Source of the DNA: Odoribacter sp.
GTDB taxonomy: Bacteria; Bacteroidota; Bacteroidia; Bacteroidales; Marinifilaceae
DNA: 12,971 nucleotides
NCBI GenBank assembly: GCA_020024465.1
Contig: JAHHTT010000060.1
Coordinates: 1-12,971, forward strand
Direction: 5' to 3'
Positions 1-6,570 of the stretch are shown here, one piece after another (positions within the stretch are counted from its first letter, which is position 1; every line of letters begins with the position of its first letter). Both the position numbers and the translations under genes were made by a program. The notes beneath the pieces are model-generated. The model worked only from the letters and a program-made list of their open reading frames with translations, was not told the origin of the DNA and searched no databases.

Positions 1-45
1 TCTTCATACATTCATGGATTATTAGATTATTTCAAATTTAAGAGG

Positions 46-53
46 TATCTTTG
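46..53 (+). promoter_or_regulatory. Putative promoter -7 element for the AraC-family gene
   Basis: TATCTTTG matches the Bacteroidetes -7 consensus TAnnTTTG exactly and lies about 60 bp before the araC-type start codon, implying a 5' leader of roughly 50 bases. No TTG is present at the expected 19-bp spacing upstream (the best nearby triplet is TTA at 22-24), so it may be a weak or activator-dependent promoter. This is inferred from motif and position only. Confidence 0.5.
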
Positions 54-112
54 TAATGTCTGAGAAATGACACTGGATTACAAAATACAAACCTAAAAGG
101 ATATATATTATA

Positions 113-991
113 ATGAAAATAAACGAACAAGTTTTAAATACATTCACACAAGGAACACCATGTACAAATTTCTATCTGACAGAAATTAATTCCCAAACAA
201 TACATGAAAACTTACATCGGCATAATTTTTTTCAGTTAATACTCCTGGAAAATGGTACCGCAGACCATACGATAGATTTCAAAAATTATCAGATGGCACC
301 GAAATCTGCTTCGCTGGTTTTCCCTCATCAGTTGCATGAAATGAAAATGTCATCTGACACAAAGGCTGATTTGATTATGTTCGATGAAACTATTTTCTGT
401 TCGGAAATACTCCATAATGACCTTAAAGATTACAACATAAACTTACAACAAAGAGTTAACTATGTATCCTTTGAAAACGACACAAATGTTTTTGAAGAAT
501 TGACAGATATCTGGCATTCCATACACAAACTATACGAAGATTTTAATCCTGTCAATAAAATGCAGATTAAACTATTTATCAAAATTATGATTATGAAAAT
601 AATCAATATCAATCCAGAAAAGGCATTGGTATCAACAGATAACGAAGATACCTCTTTATATATAGCGTTTCGAGAAAAAGTAGATACTGACTTCAAAGAA
701 AACAGAGTGGTAAACTCATATGCAAATGAACTGAGTGTATCCGTAAAACGGCTGACAGATGTATGCAGGCATTTCTGTGGTATGACACCCTTGGAAATCA
801 TTCATGACAAACTCTCTTTGGAATTAAAGAAAGCTTTAGCTATAGGACATATGAGTATAAAAGAGATCTCTTTGGATTTCGGATTCTCGTCACAGGCTGC
901 ACTTAATAAATATGTAGAACAAAAGTTTGCGATGACTCCCATGCAACTGAAAAACAAATTGCGGAACAGGAATGCAAAAACTGATTTATAA
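113..991 (+). CDS. AraC-family transcriptional regulator
   Basis: This is a predicted cytoplasmic DNA-binding regulator of 292 aa, the usual length for a two-domain AraC/XylS protein. The N-terminal part (about residues 20-100) looks like a cupin-type effector-binding domain, with a HRHNFFQL stretch at 35-42 and a PHQLHE stretch at 71-76. The C-terminal part (about 195-285) is the double helix-turn-helix: a first helix pair around SYANELSVSVKRL and a second around SIKEISLDFGFSSQAALNKY, with the family's typical 'F..MTP' ending. The ATG at 113 follows an A/T-rich leader, as is usual in Bacteroidetes. The alcohol dehydrogenase gene starts 97 bp downstream in the same direction behind its own promoter-like motif, so that gene is the most likely target; this is inference from neighbourhood. 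The effector is unknown. Confidence 0.9.
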   Translation: MKINEQVLNTFTQGTPCTNFYLTEINSQTIHENLHRHNFFQLILLENGTADHTIDFKNYQMAPKSASLVFPHQLHEMKMSSDTKADLIMFDETIFCSEILHNDLKDYNINLQQRVNYVSFENDTNVFEELTDIWHSIHKLYEDFNPVNKMQIKLFIKIMIMKIININPEKALVSTDNEDTSLYIAFREKVDTDFKENRVVNSYANELSVSVKRLTDVCRHFCGMTPLEIIHDKLSLELKKALAIGHMSIKEISLDFGFSSQAALNKYVEQKFAMTPMQLKNKLRNRNAKTDL

Positions 992-1012
992 TTTATGGTA
1001 AACATTGGATAA

Positions 1013-1042
1013 CTGCTCTCTGGTAAAAAGCCACTACATTTG
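1013..1042 (+). promoter_or_regulatory. Putative promoter for the alcohol dehydrogenase gene
   Basis: TACATTTG at 1035-1042 is a perfect Bacteroidetes -7 element (TAnnTTTG). At exactly 19 bp upstream lies CTG (1013-1015), one mismatch from the -33 TTG. The expected transcription start is near 1049, giving a leader of about 40 bases. An imperfect -33 element fits a promoter that needs an activator, and an AraC-type regulator is encoded just upstream; that link is inference. Confidence 0.55.
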
Positions 1043-1088
1043 CAATGTGATTAAAAAACAAATAATAAATATTTAAAACTATATCATT

Positions 1089-2240
1089 ATGGCAAAATTG
1101 TATGGCTCAGGAACATTGTTCCATGGTAATGGCTCATTAGAAGAATTAAAATCCATTGACTGCAAAAAAGCGGTTATCGTAACCGGTAAAAATTCTACAT
1201 CACATAACGGAAGTCTTCAGCGTACACAGGCTATATTGGCTGAGATTGGCGTTGAATATAAAGTTTTCGATGGAGTAGAAGCGGATCCTTCACTCGATAC
1301 AGTAAAAAAAGGGGCGGCATTCATGTCTGAATTCCAGCCTGATTGGATTATCGGCTTGGGAGGAACATCTGCTATCGATGCAGCAAAAGCCATGTGGGTT
1401 ATATACGAACACCCCAATATCACTTTCGATCAGATGATCACATTATTCGGCATTCCGGAATTGAGAAAGAAAGCACGTTTTGCTGCTATTCCATCCACCA
1501 GCGGTACCGGCACTGAAACAACTTCTTTAGCAGTTATTACAGACCGTGAAAAAGGAGTAAAATATCCTCTCGCATCTCATGAACTTCAACCGGATGTGGC
1601 TATCGTTGATGGTGATCTTTGCAAATCTATGCCGCCTCATATTACAGCAAATACAGGTATGGATGCATTGACTCATGCAATTGAAGCATATACATCAAAT
1701 ATTGATGATAACTACGCAGACGCCTTTTCAAAAGGAAGCATCCAACTGATTTTTGCCAACTTGAAAAAAGCAATTGAAAATCCGGAAGATGGAACTATCC
1801 GCCAAAATATGCACGATGCATCTGCATTGGCCGGTTATGCGTTCACCAATGCATGGCTGGGTATCGTTCACTCGATGGCTCACCAGATGGGAGGTGTATT
1901 CGGTATTCCTCATGGTCGTGCAAACGCATTGGCACTGCCTAACGTTATGCGTTACAATGCAAAAATTACAAATCGGTTTGAAGATCTGGCAAAATTGCTC
2001 GGATTGAACACTACAAACGAATTCATCGAAGCGGTAGAAAAGCTTAAAAAGGATATCAATGTTCCTGCTTCAATCCGTGAATACGGTATTGAAAAAGAAG
2101 AATGGATGAAAGAAGTTCACCGTATGGCTGAAAACGCATTCAAAGACGTTTGCACTTCATTCAATCCACGTACCACTTCTGTTGAAGACATTGAAAAACT
2201 TTACATTGCATTGTACGAAGGTGAAAAAATCAATTTCTAA
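1089..2240 (+). CDS. Iron-containing (group III) alcohol dehydrogenase
   Basis: This 383-aa protein is a cytoplasmic NAD(P)-dependent dehydrogenase that should interconvert an alcohol and its aldehyde or ketone; the substrate cannot be read from sequence. The N-terminal Rossmann-like domain carries the nucleotide-binding stretch GLGGTSAIDAAKA (about 89-101) and PSTSGTGTETT (135-145). The C-terminal all-helical domain carries the four metal ligands expected for the family: D192 and H196 in GMDALTHAIEAY, then H261 and H275, fourteen residues apart, in the HSMAHQMGG...PHGRAN signature. Length is typical for the family (about 380-390). It sits 97 bp after an AraC-type regulator behind its own promoter motif and is followed by a hairpin before ybaK, so it is probably transcribed alone. 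Relatives include lactaldehyde reductase, 1,3-propanediol dehydrogenase and butanol dehydrogenase. Confidence 0.94.
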   Translation: MAKLYGSGTLFHGNGSLEELKSIDCKKAVIVTGKNSTSHNGSLQRTQAILAEIGVEYKVFDGVEADPSLDTVKKGAAFMSEFQPDWIIGLGGTSAIDAAKAMWVIYEHPNITFDQMITLFGIPELRKKARFAAIPSTSGTGTETTSLAVITDREKGVKYPLASHELQPDVAIVDGDLCKSMPPHITANTGMDALTHAIEAYTSNIDDNYADAFSKGSIQLIFANLKKAIENPEDGTIRQNMHDASALAGYAFTNAWLGIVHSMAHQMGGVFGIPHGRANALALPNVMRYNAKITNRFEDLAKLLGLNTTNEFIEAVEKLKKDINVPASIREYGIEKEEWMKEVHRMAENAFKDVCTSFNPRTTSVEDIEKLYIALYEGEKINF

Positions 2241-2276
2241 TTAGATTATTCATTTCGTATATCAACGAAATTACTA

Positions 2277-2310
2277 TGGTGACTGGAAATTTACAATTAT
2301 CCGGTCTCCA
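2277..2310 (+). terminator. Stem-loop downstream of the alcohol dehydrogenase gene
   Basis: Left arm TGGTGACTGG (2277-2286) pairs with right arm CCGGTCTCCA (2301-2310), with one mismatch and one G-T pair. The 14-base loop can itself pair (AATT/AATT). It is followed by a short T-rich run (TATCTTTATTT), so it may be an intrinsic terminator for the dehydrogenase gene. The same run, TATCTTTA, is one base off the -7 consensus and could double as the promoter for ybaK. A second small hairpin (ATTTCGT/ACGAAAT, 2252-2271) lies just before it. The U-tract is weak, so this is a moderate call. Confidence 0.45.
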
Positions 2311-2338
2311 TATCTTTATTTAAGTATATATTACTAAC

Positions 2339-2812
2339 ATGAAAGAAACAACCAAAGCTTTAACGGAATTAGAACTCAACAACATTGATTACAAGTTGCA
2401 TGAATATCCTTCTTCAAACGGTCCTGTTGCTGCCATAGATGTCGCAAACTACATGGGATTTTCGGTAGATCGTCTGGTTAAGACATTGGTAACCACTGAT
2501 CATCATGGAGGGTACTATGTATTTTGTTTACCTGCGGCAAACAAAATACATTTAAAGAAAGCGGCACAATTTATCGGTGTACGTAATCTGACTATGCTGC
2601 AATCCGAAATGTTTGAAGAGCTGACCGGCTATGTCCATGGTGGATGTTCTCCCTTCGGACTGAAAACAAAACTCCCTGTTTATGTTGAAGAAAAAATCTT
2701 TAAATGGGACACCATTTATCTTTCAGGAGGTAGAATTGGACTGACCATAGAAATCAATCCCCGGATACTGCAAAGTCATCTGGATGCACATATTGGAAAT
2801 TTCACACATTAA
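2339..2812 (+). CDS. ybaK: YbaK/EbsC-family aminoacyl-tRNA deacylase (Cys-tRNA(Pro) deacylase type)
   Basis: This 157-aa cytoplasmic protein belongs to the YbaK/ProX editing superfamily, which hydrolyses mischarged aminoacyl-tRNA in trans, classically Cys-tRNA(Pro) made by prolyl-tRNA synthetase. Family landmarks are visible: DRLVKTLV with the conserved lysine K48, the substrate-pocket loop GGCSPFGLKTKLP (101-113), and SGGR (129-132) followed by an I/L-rich strand. Length is typical of free-standing YbaK proteins. It is the first gene of a close-packed set: the nitroreductase starts 16 bp after its stop. The exact amino-acid specificity (Cys, Ala or another) cannot be settled by inspection, because several subfamilies share these motifs. 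Confidence 0.9.
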   Translation: MKETTKALTELELNNIDYKLHEYPSSNGPVAAIDVANYMGFSVDRLVKTLVTTDHHGGYYVFCLPAANKIHLKKAAQFIGVRNLTMLQSEMFEELTGYVHGGCSPFGLKTKLPVYVEEKIFKWDTIYLSGGRIGLTIEINPRILQSHLDAHIGNFTH

Positions 2813-2828
2813 CAAAACATTATAAAAC

Positions 2829-3341
2829 ATGGAATTCAAACAATTAGCAAAAGACAGATATTCTTGCAGGAAAATGACAACCCGCAAGGTAGAGGACAAT
2901 TTAATTGAACAAATCATCGAAACAGCAATTCAAGCTCCGACAGCTGTCAATTATCAGCCGGTAAAAATATTCTGGATGAAATCGGATAAAGCCAAAAACG
3001 ACGTACATCAAGTTACGCGGTTCACCTTCGGAGCAGAAACATTTCTTGTCGTAGGGTATAAAAATACAGATGGCTGGGTTCGCTCATTCGATAAGCATGT
3101 ATTTGCAGAAACAGATGCAGCCATCGTAGCCTCTCATATTATGCTACAGGTTGCAGACCTGGGCTTATCAACAACATGGGTCGGCTATTTTGATGCACCA
3201 CTGCTCCGATCAATGTATCCGGAAATGAAGGATTACGAATTGACTGCAATATTCCCCATCGGATATGCAGCAGAAGACGGTACACCTTCCTCAAGACACT
3301 ATGTCCGCAAAAGCCGTGAAGAAATTCTCGAAATACTTTAA
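2829..3341 (+). CDS. Nitroreductase-family flavoprotein
   Basis: This 170-aa protein is a short member of the FMN-dependent nitroreductase superfamily, whose members use NAD(P)H to reduce nitro-aromatics, quinones or related compounds in the cytoplasm. Visible landmarks are the N-terminal FMN-phosphate-binding RYSCRKM (10-16; usually RRSvRkF), the APTAVNYQP loop (36-44; family APSaxNxQP), and the central helix DAAIVASHIMLQVADLGLSTTWVG (96-119). The C-terminal GYAAEDGTPSSRHYVRK segment matches the family's usual ending. It lies 16 bp after ybaK and about 50 bp before the uvrA paralogue, probably in one transcript. The natural substrate is unknown. Confidence 0.92.
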   Translation: MEFKQLAKDRYSCRKMTTRKVEDNLIEQIIETAIQAPTAVNYQPVKIFWMKSDKAKNDVHQVTRFTFGAETFLVVGYKNTDGWVRSFDKHVFAETDAAIVASHIMLQVADLGLSTTWVGYFDAPLLRSMYPEMKDYELTAIFPIGYAAEDGTPSSRHYVRKSREEILEIL

Positions 3342-3394
3342 CCGTTTTATAAACCATCACTAAGATTTCGGTGAGTCAACTTTCTGAAAATATA

Positions 3395-5662
3395 ATGAAA
3401 GATAAGATACGCGTATTTGATACCACTCAAAACAACCTGAAACATGTTTCTGTAGACATTCCGAAACATAAAATCACGGTAGTCACAGGCGTATCAGGTT
3501 CAGGCAAGAGTTCTCTGGTTCTTGATACCATTGCAGCCCAATCACGCAGAGAGCTAAATGATACCTTCCCTAGTTTTGCACAAAGATACCTACCTAAATA
3601 TGGAAGACCGACAGTGAAAAGAATAGAAAGTCTTCCTCCTGCTATTGTCATCGATCAACACAAACCTTCGGGACAGTCTCGTTCAACAGTAGGTACCTAT
3701 ACGGACATTTACAGTTTGTTACGTCTGCTTTTTTCTCGGATAGGACAACCTTTTGTCGGATATTCCGACTCATTCTCTTTTAATCATCCACAAGGACGTT
3801 GTTCTCGGTGTGACGGACTTGGAGAAATCACGGAAATAGACGTACACAAACTGGTTGATTTTGATAAATGCTTGAATGATTCCGGAGTAATTAACTATGT
3901 TGCTTACGAGCCGGGGCAGTGGCGTTGGTTATATTATGGAGCCTGCGGACTTTATGCCCCCGACAAGAAAATCAAAGATTTTACACCGGAAGAATTACAT
4001 CTGTTTCTTTACCAGAAACCTATAACTTTGAAAAATCCTCCGGCAGATTATTATAAAAATGGTAAATACGAAGGTTTGATGTATCGGATGAACCGAATGC
4101 TGAAACGTGATGATGCCAAAGTTCATTGGAAAAGACTGGAACCAATTGTAAACCAAGGTATATGCCCCGAATGTCACGGAAACCGGTTAAACCATAAAAT
4201 CTTGTCTTGTAAGATTGGAGGAAAAAATATCGCAGATGTCACGAAAATACCTCTTCATGAAGTACTATTTTGGCTTCAAGCCATTCATGAGCCAATAGCC
4301 GTTGATATGAAAAGTGCCCTTCAGAGTCGCATTGGAGCGCTTATAGACATAGGATTAGACTATCTTACATTAGATCGTCCAATGGGGACTCTTTCCGGAG
4401 GAGAAGCACAACGCTGCAAAATTGCAAAATACAACAATTCTTCACTGGCAGATATGTTATATGTACTGGACGAACCAAGTGTAGGCCTGCACAGTCACGA
4501 CATCCATCGGTTGAGTGACGCCATTGTAGAACTTCGCGAGCGAGGCAATACGGTCCTCATGGTGGAACACCATAAAGAGATGATGGAGATAGCTGATCAC
4601 ATCATAGACATGGGTCCGGGAGCCGGTGCATCAGGAGGTGAAGTATTATTTGAAGGTTCATATCAGCAATTACTGGAAAGTGATACGCTCACAGGTAAAC
4701 TGCTCAGAGAACATAAAGGATTAAAATCGAACATTCGTAAAGCAAATGAATGGTTTGAATTGAACAATCTGTCACTTCACAACCTGAAAAATATAAATAT
4801 AAAGTTACCGAAAGGATTATTTACCGTCATTGCCGGAGTGGCGGGGTCAGGGAAGAGTTCTCTGATGCAGGCTTTTCACAATCAGTCAGGTGAAGAAGTC
4901 ACACTAATCAGTCAAAAAAATATCGGAGTCAGCCTGCGGTCTACACCTGCGACTTATCTCGGTGTGGCTGATGACATACGGAAAATGTTTGCCAAATTAA
5001 GCGGTCGCAAACTCGGACTATATTCCTTTAACGGAGAAGGCGCATGCCCGGTATGTAAAGGGAAAGGAGTGATTGTTTCAGAAATGGCTTTCATGGATTC
5101 CATAGAAACTGTCTGTGAATCATGCAACGGATTGCGTTATTCCCAGGAAGCCTTGGAATACAAACTCGACAATCTGAATATTTCAGAAGTTATGGATTTG
5201 ACTGTCCGTCAGGCTATGGAGCGTTTTAAAGGGACCATCATCGAGCAGAAACTGAAACCATTGGCAGAAGTCGGATTATTCTATCTGCATCTGAACCAAT
5301 CTCTCTCCACTCTGTCGGGTGGCGAACTGCAGCGAATGAAACTGGCTTCTTATCTTGGAAAAGCCGGACAGATTCTTGTACTTGACGAACCTACTGACGG
5401 ACTTCATTTGCAGGATGTACAACATATCATAGATCTGTTTGACAGTCTTGTAGAGCAAGGAAATTCCCTATTCTTGATTGAACATAATTTAAATGTTCTG
5501 AAAGCCGCCGATTATGTAATAGAAGTTGGTCCTGGAGGAGGTAACGAAGGAGGCAATATTATCTTTTCTGGAACACCGGAAGAAATGTTGGCCAATACTG
5601 ATTCAGTTACAGCAAAATATTTGAAATCTTGCTGTCCGAGGATGAAGAAAGAGAATTTCTGA
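3395..5662 (+). CDS. UvrA-like ATPase lacking the UvrB-binding domain (UvrA2 type)
   Basis: I chose the ATG at 3395 (755 aa) because it follows an A-rich leader and begins at the usual family N-terminus; a GTG at 3371 would add eight residues. Numbering is from the ATG. The protein has two ABC modules: Walker A GVSGSGKSS (32-40) and GVAGSGKSS (481-489), signatures LSGGEAQR (333-340) and LSGGELQR (640-647), and Walker B segments YVLDEPSVGLH and LVLDEPTDGLH. Zinc-type CxxC pairs occur at C136/C139 with C257/C260, and at C551/C554 with C574/C577. After 'LLFSRIGQP' the sequence goes straight to 'FSFNHPQGRCSRC', so the roughly 110-residue UvrB-binding domain of true UvrA (about 940 aa) is absent. 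UvrA2/DrrC-like paralogues of this kind are linked to tolerance of DNA-binding drugs. It is probably not the housekeeping excinuclease subunit. It follows ybaK and a nitroreductase in a likely operon. Confidence 0.92.
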   Translation: MKDKIRVFDTTQNNLKHVSVDIPKHKITVVTGVSGSGKSSLVLDTIAAQSRRELNDTFPSFAQRYLPKYGRPTVKRIESLPPAIVIDQHKPSGQSRSTVGTYTDIYSLLRLLFSRIGQPFVGYSDSFSFNHPQGRCSRCDGLGEITEIDVHKLVDFDKCLNDSGVINYVAYEPGQWRWLYYGACGLYAPDKKIKDFTPEELHLFLYQKPITLKNPPADYYKNGKYEGLMYRMNRMLKRDDAKVHWKRLEPIVNQGICPECHGNRLNHKILSCKIGGKNIADVTKIPLHEVLFWLQAIHEPIAVDMKSALQSRIGALIDIGLDYLTLDRPMGTLSGGEAQRCKIAKYNNSSLADMLYVLDEPSVGLHSHDIHRLSDAIVELRERGNTVLMVEHHKEMMEIADHIIDMGPGAGASGGEVLFEGSYQQLLESDTLTGKLLREHKGLKSNIRKANEWFELNNLSLHNLKNINIKLPKGLFTVIAGVAGSGKSSLMQAFHNQSGEEVTLISQKNIGVSLRSTPATYLGVADDIRKMFAKLSGRKLGLYSFNGEGACPVCKGKGVIVSEMAFMDSIETVCESCNGLRYSQEALEYKLDNLNISEVMDLTVRQAMERFKGTIIEQKLKPLAEVGLFYLHLNQSLSTLSGGELQRMKLASYLGKAGQILVLDEPTDGLHLQDVQHIIDLFDSLVEQGNSLFLIEHNLNVLKAADYVIEVGPGGGNEGGNIIFSGTPEEMLANTDSVTAKYLKSCCPRMKKENF

Positions 5663-5686
5663 TACATCGCCTAATCTAAAGATAGT

Positions 5687-5918
5687 CTGTTGCTACTCTC
5701 AGAGCAAGGATGGCATTACCATGCATACGCAATATCAAAAGATGATGAAGAATGAGTTATTGTAAGTAAATCACTTCGAAAGCATTGACAAATTTGAGTC
5801 TGAACTAAAGAAATATATTGTTTGGTATAATACAAAAAGAATAAAACTTAGATTAAAAGGAATGAACCCGGAACAATCCGGGTTCACTACTATAGAGAAT
5901 TTAATAATTAACGTTTAA
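5687..5918 (+). pseudogene. Decayed 3' end of an IS3-family transposase (OrfB)
   Basis: Reading from 5687 gives LLLLSEQGWHYH, which matches the rve integrase-core motif 'HSDQGWHYQ' of IS3-family OrfB. The frame then shifts near 5722 to one that runs 5724-5918: HTQYQKMMKNELL, a stop at 5763 (TAA where a tyrosine codon is expected), then VNHFESIDKFESELKKYI and VWYNTKRIKLRLKGMNPEQ to the terminal TAA. The 'YI.WYN.KRI...L.G..P.Q' tail is diagnostic of IS3 transposases. About 30 residues that normally lie between 'YQKM' and 'KNELL', including the catalytic glutamate of the DDE triad, are missing. One frameshift, one stop, an internal deletion and the absence of the whole upstream part make it non-functional. 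Confidence 0.82.
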
Positions 5919-5922
5919 TTTA

Positions 5923-5947
5923 TGTCTAATTTTTCTGGGGCACTTCA
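5923..5947 (+). repeat. Right terminal inverted repeat of the IS3-family relic
   Basis: The 25 bases begin TGTCTAATTTTTCTGGGG and end CACTTCA. Read on the other strand they start TGAAGTGCCCC and end TTAGACA. This has the 5'-TG...CA-3' ends and the C-run/A-run/GACA pattern of IS3-family (IS150-like) repeats. It starts five bases after the transposase stop, the usual arrangement at the right end. No matching left repeat was seen in the window. Confidence 0.7.
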
Positions 5948-5993
5948 TTTTTGACACACCCTCTTTAATAAATATTCCGTACTTGAAAATGCA

Positions 5994-6215
5994 CTAATAT
6001 TCGTCTTCGTTGAAGAAAAAATCATCTTTACTAGGATAATCAGGCCAAATATCTTCTATACTTTCAAAAATCTCTTCATCATCTTCAATATCCTGAAGAT
6101 TTTCTATTACTTCCATTGGCGCTCCTGAACGGATAGCGTAGTCTATTAACTCATCTTTAGATGCAGGCCATGGTGCATCTTCCAATTTTGAAGCAAGTTC
6201 CAGTGTCCAATACAT
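5994..6215 (-). CDS. DUF2795-family small acidic protein
   Basis: This 73-aa cytoplasmic protein of unknown function starts MYWTLELASKLEDAPWPASK and matches the conserved Bacteroidetes form of DUF2795. The N-terminal half (1-45) looks like a compact helical domain with the APWPASKDELIDYAIRSGAP segment, reminiscent of small DNA-associated or helix-turn-helix-like folds. The C-terminal half (43-73) is rich in Asp and Glu (IEDDEE, IEDIWPDYP) and ends FFFNEDEY. There is no signal peptide or membrane segment. The gene has its own strong promoter 38-67 bp upstream and is separated from the clc operon by 355 bp, so it is probably transcribed alone. It ends in TAG next to an IS relic. Family assignment is from memory of the conserved sequence; the biochemical role is unknown. 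Confidence 0.85.
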   Translation of the reverse strand: MYWTLELASKLEDAPWPASKDELIDYAIRSGAPMEVIENLQDIEDDEEIFESIEDIWPDYPSKDDFFFNEDEY

Positions 6216-6252
6216 AGTTATATGGTTTTTTAACGTTCTCTCAAAATTTCCG

Positions 6253-6282
6253 CAAAAATATCACTTTTTATGAAACAAGCAA
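6253..6282 (-). promoter_or_regulatory. Bacteroidetes-type promoter for the DUF2795 gene
   Basis: On the minus strand, TTG (6282-6280), exactly 19 bp, then TATTTTTG (6260-6253) gives a full match to the -33/-7 consensus TTG-N19-TAnnTTTG. The transcription start should lie near 6246, leaving a leader of about 30 bases before the ATG at 6215. Confidence 0.75.
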
Positions 6283-6570
6283 GCGAAAAACAAATAATTT
6301 TACTTCCTTACAACGAAAAATGTATTAAAAGATTACATGATTTGAGGCTCAATATGAATTGTGACAATAAATCCATTTAATCTTTCAAACAAAGCTATAT
6401 ACAAATTGCTCGGTCATTAGCATCCCTAACAATCATATCATCATCTACTTTCATATCCGATACCTCTCAATACCATGGGAAACTTAATAGCATGATAATA
6501 TGATAGTAATAAAACAAACCCCTAACTTCTTATTATTTTTAAGTCCATTCATACTACCTCCATTATCATT
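6283..6570. other. Intergenic stretch with possible coding relic
   Basis: Between the clc stop and the DUF2795 promoter there is AT-rich DNA with no intact gene and no clear intrinsic terminator for the clc operon. Read on the minus strand, two short frames offset from each other give protein-like text: MKVDDDMIVRDANDRAICI (6454-6395) and ALFERLNGFIVTIHIEPQIM (6395-6333). They could be the two halves of a frameshifted gene end. They may equally be chance, and I cannot name a family. Confidence 0.3.

Larger units (their letters stand above)
5687..5947 (+). mobile_element. IS3-family insertion sequence remnant (right end only)
   Basis: This covers the OrfB fragment and its right inverted repeat. 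The left end, OrfA and most of OrfB are missing. The relic starts only about 25 bp after the uvrA-paralogue stop and ends 46 bp before the DUF2795 stop, so it fills the junction between convergent genes, where an insertion is harmless. It cannot move by itself. Confidence 0.75.

Noticed and set aside
460..1005. Two (-) strand open frames opposite the AraC-type gene
   Set aside because: Their products are low-complexity and hydrophobic, and they oppose a clear AraC-family gene.
5663..6570. A possible defence or toxin-antitoxin island between uvrA and clc
   Set aside because: The content is explained by an IS3 relic, a conserved DUF2795 gene and AT-rich spacer; no toxin, antitoxin or nuclease motif is visible.
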